From Methylophilus methylotrophus DSM 46235 = ATCC 53528 (GTDB taxonomy: Bacteria > Pseudomonadota > Gammaproteobacteria > Burkholderiales > Methylophilaceae), in the NCBI RefSeq assembly GCF_000378225.1, contig NZ_KB905141.1, positions 1,283,055-1,347,054 on the forward strand: a stretch of DNA of 64,000 bases, read 5' to 3'. Each line of letters begins with the position of its first letter. Position 1 is the first letter of the stretch. The notes beneath the pieces were generated by a model that ran no database searches, was not told the origin of the DNA, and saw only the letters and a program-made list of their open reading frames with translations. The position numbers were made by a program, and so were the translations under genes. Below are positions 57,509-64,000 of this stretch, in pieces.

Positions 57509-57589
57509 GGCCGTTTGCTTTCACAATTTCGGCCAATAGACCACGGTCAGTATTGGGGTGCCAGCTACATGCCAACTAAGGCGGGCACC
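57509..57589 (-). promoter_or_regulatory. Structured leader of the spc operon mRNA
   Basis: Between the promoter and rplN the transcript can form GGTGCC/GGCACC (57557-57562 with 57584-57589) and GGCCG/CGGCC (57509-57513 with 57530-57534) hairpins. Such leaders can bind a ribosomal protein; whether this one does is unknown. Confidence 0.35.
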
Positions 57590-57601
57590 GAAAAGTCCAA
57601 C

Positions 57602-57631
57602 ATTATACAACCAAAAAAACGCTTATGACAA
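57602..57631 (-). promoter_or_regulatory. Promoter of the spc (rplN) operon, -35 inside a terminator
   Basis: TTGTCA (57626-57631), 18-base spacer and TATAAT (57602-57607) on the minus strand. The -35 hexamer lies in the loop and stem of the terminator that ends the rpsQ unit. Confidence 0.75.
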
Positions 57632-57637
57632 GCGTTT
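57613..57637 (-). terminator. Terminator between rpsQ and rplN
   Basis: An 8-bp stem AAACGCTT/AAGCGTTT (57617-57624 with 57630-57637), loop of five, followed on the minus strand by a run of seven T. It marks the end of the S10-type unit at rpsQ. Confidence 0.85.
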
Positions 57638-57664
57638 TTCCGGTTTTATATTTTGAAGCCTAAA

Positions 57665-57922
57665 TTACTTAGCTTCGATTTTGCTTACTACCCAAGTTTT
57701 GGTCTTGGAGTATGGGCGAGATTCAGTAATGGTGACCAGATCGCCTTCGTTACATGCATTGCTTTCATCATGCGCATGGAACTTGTTCGATTTCACAACC
57801 ACTTTACCAATCAGAGGGTGTTTCACTTTACGCTCGACAAGCACAGTCACGGTTTTATCCATCTTGTTGCTTACGACGCGACCAGTCAAACTGCGTACTA
57901 CTTTCGCTTTTTCAGTCATCAT
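57665..57922 (-). CDS. rpsQ: Ribosomal protein uS17
   Basis: The 85-residue OB-fold protein has [31 protein letters not shown] and [15 protein letters not shown]. The first ATG overlaps the rpmC stop (ATGATG over TGA), so either of two adjacent Met codons may start it. It ends the S10-type unit just before a terminator. Confidence 0.97.
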   Translation of the reverse strand: MMTEKAKVVRSLTGRVVSNKMDKTVTVLVERKVKHPLIGKVVVKSNKFHAHDESNACNEGDLVTITESRPYSKTKTWVVSKIEAK

Positions 57923-58113
57923 GCCTGTTTCGCTTTCTCAGCCAACACGGAGTTCACGCGAGCGATATCCTTGCGCACTTTACCCAGCTGATCTACTTTG
58001 TTCAATTGTTGGGTGGCCAACTGCATACGCAGAGAAAACTGCGCACGGCGCAACTCAACCAACTCGTTATTGAGCTCGTCTGCTGACTTTGCTCTCAATT
58101 CAGAAGCTTTCAT
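57919..58113 (-). CDS. rpmC: Ribosomal protein uL29
   Basis: The 64-residue protein has [41 protein letters not shown] sequence and [17 protein letters not shown], complete for this exit-tunnel protein. It overlaps rpsQ by four bases and follows rplP by 12. Confidence 0.97.
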   Translation of the reverse strand: MKASELRAKSADELNNELVELRRAQFSLRMQLATQQLNKVDQLGKVRKDIARVNSVLAEKAKQA

Positions 58114-58125
58114 CGTTACTACTCC

Positions 58126-58542
58126 TTAACTGCCAATTTGACGGGTCATGAATGTAGTTTCGACTGGCAGCTTGGCGGCAGCCAATCTGAAAGCCTCGCG
58201 AGCCAACTCTTCGCTCACACCATCCATCTCGTACAACATTTTACCTGGCTGAATCTGGGCGATGTAGTAGTCCACGCTACCTTTACCATTACCCATACGT
58301 ACTTCAGCAGGTTTTTTAGAAATCGGTTGATCCGGAAACACACGAATCCAAACGCGGCCACCACGCTTAATGTGACGAGTCATCACACGACGGGCAGCTT
58401 CAATCTGGCGTGCTGTCAAGCGACCACGACCGATCGCTTTCAAACCAAATTCACCAAAACTCACCTTGTTACCAGTAGTCGCAATGCCTTTATTGCGACC
58501 CTTTTGCATCTTGCGGTATTTCTGTCTAGCTGGTTGCAGCAT
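58126..58542 (-). CDS. rplP: Ribosomal protein uL16
   Basis: The 138-residue protein starts [19 protein letters not shown] and contains [41 protein letters not shown] sequence with the RMGxGKG motif. It helps A-site tRNA binding. Its first 17 bases overlap the end of rpsC. Confidence 0.98.
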   Translation of the reverse strand: MLQPARQKYRKMQKGRNKGIATTGNKVSFGEFGLKAIGRGRLTARQIEAARRVMTRHIKRGGRVWIRVFPDQPISKKPAEVRMGNGKGSVDYYIAQIQPGKMLYEMDGVSEELAREAFRLAAAKLPVETTFMTRQIGS

Positions 58543-59242
58543 CTTTAGCCCTCGGCTTTCTTACTTTTTTCTCTGGCTCAGCATCAGCAACCGCAGCGTT
58601 TGCAGCAGCGTTGTCACCGAAGATCTCGCCTTTGAATACCCAAACTTTAATTCCGATGATACCGTAGGTGGTTGAAGCTTCAGCCACACCGTAGTCGATA
58701 TCAGCACGCAGTGTATGCAGAGGCACGCGGCCTTCGCGGTACCACTCGGTACGTGCAATTTCGATACCGTTCAAACGACCGGAACTCATGATCTTAATGC
58801 CTTGTGCGCCCAAACGCATTGCGTTTTGCATCGCACGTTTCATGGCACGACGGAACATCACACGCTTTTCCAATTGCTGGGCAATGGATTGTGCGATCAA
58901 TGTTGCGTCCAGTTCTGGCTTACGCACTTCTTCGATGTTCAGGTGCACTGGCACGCCCATCAGGCCTTGCAGGCTTGAGCGCAAGGATTCGATATCCTCA
59001 CCTTTTTTACCAATCACGACGCCAGGACGCGCACTATGAATCGTGATTTTTGCGTTCTTGGCAGGACGCTCAATCACAATTTTGCTCACAGCGGCACTTG
59101 CCAGCTTTTTGTTCAAGAACTCACGCACTTTGATGTCGCCTTGCAACATCGCAGGGAAGTTCTGGCTATTAGAGTACCAACGAGAGGCCCAGTTTTTCTG
59201 AACGCTCAAACGGAACCCAATTGGATGAATTTTCTGTCCCAT
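58526..59242 (-). CDS. rpsC: Ribosomal protein uS3
   Basis: The 238-residue protein has the family start [14 protein letters not shown], a KH domain ([19 protein letters not shown]) and the C-terminal [15 protein letters not shown] use the ATG at 59242; a codon 18 bases upstream would overlap rplV. Rather long Ala-rich C tail ([22 protein letters not shown]). Confidence 0.97.
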   Translation of the reverse strand: MGQKIHPIGFRLSVQKNWASRWYSNSQNFPAMLQGDIKVREFLNKKLASAAVSKIVIERPAKNAKITIHSARPGVVIGKKGEDIESLRSSLQGLMGVPVHLNIEEVRKPELDATLIAQSIAQQLEKRVMFRRAMKRAMQNAMRLGAQGIKIMSSGRLNGIEIARTEWYREGRVPLHTLRADIDYGVAEASTTYGIIGIKVWVFKGEIFGDNAAANAAVADAEPEKKVRKPRAKDAATS

Positions 59243-59243
59243 A

Positions 59244-59582
59244 TTATTCCTTTGAGTCACCGACTGTCACATGAATATGACAGGTTGGTTTCGTAATACG
59301 ACCAGCGCGACCTTTTGCACGTGCACGGATACGCTTCATCACCAAGCCTTTATCAACATAAATTGAAGTCACCTTCAATGTGTCGATATCAGCACCATTG
59401 TTATGTTCGGCGTTAGCAATCGCAGACAGAACCACTTTTTTAATGATCTCGGCACCACGCTTAGGTGTAAATGCCAGGATATTCAAAGCTTGGTCTACTT
59501 TTTTGCCACGCACAAGGTCAGCCACCAAACGCGCTTTTTGCGGAGAAAGGTGTACGCCTTTTAAAACTGCAGTAACTTGCAT
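59244..59582 (-). CDS. rplV: Ribosomal protein uL22
   Basis: The 112-residue exit-tunnel protein has [25 protein letters not shown] and the extended loop region [23 protein letters not shown] (target of macrolide-resistance changes in other species). It ends one base before rpsC starts. Confidence 0.98.
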   Translation of the reverse strand: MQVTAVLKGVHLSPQKARLVADLVRGKKVDQALNILAFTPKRGAEIIKKVVLSAIANAEHNNGADIDTLKVTSIYVDKGLVMKRIRARAKGRAGRITKPTCHIHVTVGDSKE

Positions 59583-59592
59583 TATCAGCCCC

Positions 59593-59868
59593 TTACTTCT
59601 TCGCTTTTTTATCAGCCGCGTGACCCTTGAACGTGCGAGTCAACGCAAATTCACCGAGCTTGTGACCAACCATGTTTTCAGAAATCAACACAGGCACATG
59701 CTGTCTGCCGTTGTGCACTGCGATGGTTAAACCAATGAAATTTGGCAAAACAGTCGAACGACGTGACCAAGTTTTGATTGGTTTACGGTCGCGACCCGCT
59801 ACTGCGGTTTCGACTTTCTTCGCCAAATGTGCATCCACAAATGGACCTTTTTTAATAGAACGTGCCAT
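59593..59868 (-). CDS. rpsS: Ribosomal protein uS19
   Basis: The 91-residue head protein has [41 protein letters not shown] and [16 protein letters not shown]. It lies five bases after rplB. Confidence 0.98.
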   Translation of the reverse strand: MARSIKKGPFVDAHLAKKVETAVAGRDRKPIKTWSRRSTVLPNFIGLTIAVHNGRQHVPVLISENMVGHKLGEFALTRTFKGHAADKKAKK

Positions 59869-59873
59869 AGCGA

Positions 59874-60707
59874 TTACCTTACATTTCTCGGACGACGACT
59901 TACGCGCATGTTATCGGTACGCTTGTTCTTACGAGTACGATAACCCTTAGTTTTCTGACCCCATGGAGACACAGGGCTCATACCGGCAGCAGTACGGCCT
60001 TCACCACCACCGTGCGGGTGGTCGATCGGGTTCATCACCACACCGCGAACGGTTGGACGAACACCGCGCCAACGCATTGCACCGGCTTTACCGATAGAAC
60101 GCAAGGAATGCTCTTCGTTACCTACTTCACCCAAAGTGGCCTTGCAGTCTACGTGCACGCGACGAACTTCACCTGAACGCAAACGCAACTGTGCGTAAGA
60201 ACCTTCACGCGCCAACAGCTGTACGGAAGTACCTGCTGAACGAGCGATCTGCGCACCTTTACCTGGTTGAATTTCGATGCAGTGAATCGTGCTACCCACT
60301 GGAATGTTGCGCAATGGCAAGGCATTACCAGCACGGATAGGTGCTTCTGAACCGCTGATCAACTGTGCACCGGCAGCAATGCCGCGCGGTGCAATGATGT
60401 AACGACGTTCACCATCCGCATAGCACAACAATGCAATGTTTGCCGTACGGTTTGGATCGTATTCAATACGTTCAACGGTTGCAGGAATACCATCCTTGTT
60501 GCGACGGAAGTCGACAATACGGTAATGCTGCTTGTGACCACCACCCTGGTGACGGGTAGTGATACGGCCGTTATTGTTACGACCTGCGTTCTTGCTTTGA
60601 CTTTCCAACAGCGGCGCGTAAGGTTTGCCTTTGTGCAAATCTGGTGTAACAACTTTCAATACACCGCGACGACCGGGGGAAGTTGGTTTGACTTTAACTA
60701 ATGCCAT
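59874..60707 (-). CDS. rplB: Ribosomal protein uL2
   Basis: The 277-residue protein near the peptidyl transferase centre has [20 protein letters not shown], and the C-terminal [15 protein letters not shown] with the conserved His. It follows rplW by 11 bases. Confidence 0.98.
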   Translation of the reverse strand: MALVKVKPTSPGRRGVLKVVTPDLHKGKPYAPLLESQSKNAGRNNNGRITTRHQGGGHKQHYRIVDFRRNKDGIPATVERIEYDPNRTANIALLCYADGERRYIIAPRGIAAGAQLISGSEAPIRAGNALPLRNIPVGSTIHCIEIQPGKGAQIARSAGTSVQLLAREGSYAQLRLRSGEVRRVHVDCKATLGEVGNEEHSLRSIGKAGAMRWRGVRPTVRGVVMNPIDHPHGGGEGRTAAGMSPVSPWGQKTKGYRTRKNKRTDNMRVSRRPRNVR

Positions 60708-60718
60708 GTCTTCTCTCC

Positions 60719-61033
60719 TTATTCGCCAGCTGCAAAGTTAATTTCTTGACCTGGCTTCAAGCTTACGTAAGCTTTTTTCCAGTCACTACGCTTACCCATG
60801 CGACGACCAGCGCGCTTCACTTTACCTGCGACGTTAATCACTGATACTGAAGCCACTTCGACCTTGAACACCAGTTCAACAGCCGCCTTGATTTCTGGCT
60901 TGGTTGCATCGGTACGCACTTTAAAAGCAATTTGCTGATGCTTGTCAGCAATGAATGTTGCCTTTTCAGTAATTTGTGGAGCCAAAATCACTTGCAACAA
61001 ACGATCTTGTGTTTTTGTAGCTGCGGTAATCAT
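60719..61033 (-). CDS. rplW: Ribosomal protein uL23
   Basis: The 104-residue protein at the exit tunnel, docking site for trigger factor and SRP, has [23 protein letters not shown] and [20 protein letters not shown]. Its start overlaps the rplD stop by four bases (ATGA). Confidence 0.98.
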   Translation of the reverse strand: MITAATKTQDRLLQVILAPQITEKATFIADKHQQIAFKVRTDATKPEIKAAVELVFKVEVASVSVINVAGKVKRAGRRMGKRSDWKKAYVSLKPGQEINFAAGE

Positions 61034-61656
61034 GCCAAGATCTCCTCAAGTTTTTTCACAGCATTGGCTGTGACCAAAACGTTAGGGAAACGCACCAGAC
61101 TTACTGGGTCAGCATATTGCGCTTCTACCACCAATACGTTTGGCAGGTTACGGGAAGACAAGTACAAATTCTCATCAAAACCGTCAGTCAACAGCAACAC
61201 ACCGCCATCGATGCCAAGGGCATTGATTTTTTGTACAAATTGTTTTGTTTTAGGGGCATCAACGGTAAAGCTGTCCACCACCTTCAAACGGTCCTGACGC
61301 ACCAGCTCAGACAAAATAGTCTGCATACCTGCACGGTAAGCCTTACGGTTTACCTTGTGACTGTAGTTTTCGTTAGGACTGTTTGGGAATGCGCGACCAC
61401 CTCCACGCCAGATCGGGCTGGAAGACATACCGGCACGGGCGTTACCAGTACCCTTTTGCGCAAAAGGCTTGTGGGTAGTGTGGGCAACGGTTGCACGGGT
61501 TTTCTGGGCGCGGGTTGCAGTACGGGCATTTGCCATGTAAGCAACCACCACCTGGTGCACCAGGGACTCATTGTATTCACGACCAAAGGTAACATCAGAC
61601 GCATCAACGCCTTTTTTAGCTACCTTGCCGTTTTGATCGATTAACTTCAGTTCCAT
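61030..61656 (-). CDS. rplD: Ribosomal protein uL4
   Basis: The 208-residue protein has [35 protein letters not shown] and [18 protein letters not shown]. In E. coli L4 also represses the S10 operon through its leader; here a leader hairpin precedes rplC instead. One-base overlap with rplC. Confidence 0.98.
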   Translation of the reverse strand: MELKLIDQNGKVAKKGVDASDVTFGREYNESLVHQVVVAYMANARTATRAQKTRATVAHTTHKPFAQKGTGNARAGMSSSPIWRGGGRAFPNSPNENYSHKVNRKAYRAGMQTILSELVRQDRLKVVDSFTVDAPKTKQFVQKINALGIDGGVLLLTDGFDENLYLSSRNLPNVLVVEAQYADPVSLVRFPNVLVTANAVKKLEEILA

Positions 61657-62306
61657 TATTTAGCCCCTTTCGCTTTGATGGCTGGACGTACAACAACATT
61701 GCCACCTTTGGAGCCAGGTACGGAACCTTTAATCAACAACAGGTTACGCTCTACATCCACACGCACGATTTCCAGGTTTTGGGTCGTGACTTTAGCGTCA
61801 CCCAAATGACCAGGCATGCGCTTACCAGGGAATACTCGACCCGGATCCTGCGCCATACCGATAGAACCTGGTACGTTGTGAGAACGTGAGTTACCGTGCG
61901 ATGCACGGTTAGAGGAGAAGTTGTGACGCTTGATCGCACCGGCAAAACCTTTACCGATGGATGTGCCAGTCACATCAACCAACTGACCAACGGAGAAAAT
62001 GTCAACCGTGACATTGCCACCCACTTGGAAGTTAGCCAATACATCTTCAGCCACATTGAATTCTTTGATACCAGCACCAGCAGCAACGCCAGCTTTGGCA
62101 TAGTGACCAGTCAACGCTTTGTTGATACGGCTAGCGCGACGCTCGCCGTAAGCAACCTGCAGGCCTGTATAGCCATCAGTTGCGACTGTCTTTACTTGTG
62201 TCACGCGGTTAGGAATCACTTCCAGCACAGTTACAGGAACGCTTGCACCTTCATCTGTAAAAATGCGGGTCATGCCCACCTTGCGACCAATAAGCCCTAA
62301 GCTCAT
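61656..62306 (-). CDS. rplC: Ribosomal protein uL3
   Basis: The 216-residue protein has [53 protein letters not shown] and [10 protein letters not shown] (with the Gln-methylation region). A promoter and hairpin leader lie in the 134-base gap to rpsJ. ATAAGGAACTGATC precedes the ATG. Confidence 0.98.
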   Translation of the reverse strand: MSLGLIGRKVGMTRIFTDEGASVPVTVLEVIPNRVTQVKTVATDGYTGLQVAYGERRASRINKALTGHYAKAGVAAGAGIKEFNVAEDVLANFQVGGNVTVDIFSVGQLVDVTGTSIGKGFAGAIKRHNFSSNRASHGNSRSHNVPGSIGMAQDPGRVFPGKRMPGHLGDAKVTTQNLEIVRVDVERNLLLIKGSVPGSKGGNVVVRPAIKAKGAK

Positions 62307-62330
62307 GATCAGTTCCTTATAATAGTTAAA

Positions 62331-62356
62331 GTGGACGATTACAATTGACCGTCCAC
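62331..62356 (-). promoter_or_regulatory. Leader hairpin before rplC
   Basis: GTGGACG (62331-62337) pairs with CGTCCAC (62350-62356) across a 12-base loop in the predicted 5' leader of the rplC unit, about 25 bases before the start codon. It is a candidate site for feedback control. Confidence 0.4.
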
Positions 62357-62368
62357 CGAAGAGCGCGG

Positions 62369-62397
62369 ATTATACCGAACTATTCTTGATTTGACAA
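62369..62397 (-). promoter_or_regulatory. Promoter between rpsJ and rplC
   Basis: TTGTCA (62392-62397), 17-base spacer, TATAAT (62369-62374) on the minus strand: a near-consensus sigma-70 promoter. The GC-rich CCGCGC just after the -10 resembles a stringent discriminator. Confidence 0.85.
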
Positions 62398-62423
62398 TAA
62401 CCTTTTCATTCAAAAAGGTTATT
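62396..62423. repeat. AT-rich hairpin after rpsJ
   Basis: AATAACCTTTT (62396-62406) and AAAAGGTTATT (62413-62423) form an 11-bp stem with a six-base loop, 18 bases after the rpsJ stop. No T run follows on the minus strand, so termination here would be weak. Confidence 0.5.
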
Positions 62424-62440
62424 TCTAATTTCAGTATTTA

Positions 62441-62749
62441 TTACAGCTTGATTTCTACATCCACACCAGCTGGCAGATCCAGCTTCATCAGGGCATCAAC
62501 AGTTTTATCTGTAGGATCCACAATATCCATCAACCGCTGATGGGTACGGATTTCAAACTGGTCACGGGAAGTTTTGTTCACGTGTGGTGAACGCAGGATG
62601 TCAAAGCGTTCGATACGTGTTGGCAATGGCACTGGGCCTTTTACAACTGCACCAGTACGTTTCGCAGTATCCACAATCTCCAAAGCAGATTGGTCGATCA
62701 AACGATAATCAAATGCTTTCAGACGGATACGAATTTTTTGAGCTGCCAT
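62441..62749 (-). CDS. rpsJ: Ribosomal protein uS10
   Basis: The 102-residue protein (also NusE in antitermination) has [33 protein letters not shown] sequence and [22 protein letters not shown]. It follows tuf by 57 bases and is separated from rplC by a promoter, so it is probably transcribed with tuf. Confidence 0.98.
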   Translation of the reverse strand: MAAQKIRIRLKAFDYRLIDQSALEIVDTAKRTGAVVKGPVPLPTRIERFDILRSPHVNKTSRDQFEIRTHQRLMDIVDPTDKTVDALMKLDLPAGVDVEIKL

Positions 62750-62768
62750 GTTTTTTCCTTAAAAAGAG

Positions 62769-62794
62769 CAAAAGCGGCAGGATAATCCTGCCGC
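62769..62794 (-). terminator. Terminator-like hairpin between tuf and rpsJ
   Basis: GCGGCAGGAT (62774-62783) and ATCCTGCCGC (62785-62794) form a strong stem; on the minus strand it is followed by TTTTGCTCTTTTT, an interrupted T run. Partial termination would let tuf exceed rpsJ in mRNA level. Confidence 0.6.
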
Positions 62795-62806
62795 CCGTAA
62801 AATGAA

Positions 62807-63997
<1,191 letters not shown>

Positions 63998-64000
63998 GAT

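Overview
The window is a chromosomal core region of a Gram-negative betaproteobacterium. The evidence is the dusB-fis-purH-purD order, the DUF2782-thrB-BPSS1780-family block beside polA, an aerobic hemF, and a tuf-rpsJ-rplC...rpsQ / rplN...rpmJ / rpsM...rplQ ribosomal superoperon of betaproteobacterial content. The base composition looks moderate in G+C. From remembered gene order I favour the family Methylophilaceae (methylotrophs), but no methylotrophy gene lies in the window, so that placement is inference. No IS element, prophage, CRISPR array or rRNA was seen. One tRNA gene (Val, UAC) is present, and no gene-free stretch exceeds about 260 bases.

Layout. 1-6050: the 5' end of a type IV pilus/type II secretion assembly ATPase with a tandem MshEN (c-di-GMP-binding type) N terminus, trmL, a candidate small RNA, uvrD, and an EAL-CBS-GGDEF protein. 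6067-14355: an envelope/threonine block (BPSS1780-family protein, thrB, DUF2782), a LOG-family hydrolase, polA, two tiny membrane proteins, a CinA-type protein and two small ORFs. 14352-23244: lgt, an MFS symporter, and a complete RND efflux operon (membrane fusion protein, pump, outer-membrane channel) read divergently from its TetR regulator, with AcrR-like operators over the pump promoter. 23338-32654: dusB-fis, purH, purD, hemF, an M18 aminopeptidase and two sodium-coupled amino acid carriers in tandem. 32754-38673, minus strand: a small cytochrome c, ilvD overlapping a hexose-6-phosphate mutarotase gene, and cstA-ybdD-DUF2805 (pyruvate/peptide uptake type). 38778-39362: an orphan ANTAR-domain gene behind a sigma-54 promoter with an upstream NtrC-like site, then tRNA-Val. 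39381-48584: radC, a membrane-anchored HExxH protein, coaBC, a TonB-dependent receptor resembling the PQQ receptor PqqU/YncD, dut, rpmB-rpmG, mgtE-mscS and a small glutaredoxin-like gene. 48640-63997: the tuf/S10/spc/alpha ribosomal clusters, all on the minus strand.

The ribosomal cluster appears to be cut into transcription units by three good sigma-70 promoters: before rplC (so rpsJ goes with tuf), before rplN (with its -35 inside the terminator hairpin that closes the rpsQ unit), and before rpsM. Several convergent gene pairs share bidirectional terminators, three of which use the same AAGCCAGC stem arm.

The least-described items are the candidate anti-Shine-Dalgarno small RNA between trmL and uvrD, the sigma-54-driven ANTAR-only protein, the PqqU-like receptor with a perfect 22-bp palindrome at its promoter, and the HExxH membrane protein next to radC.
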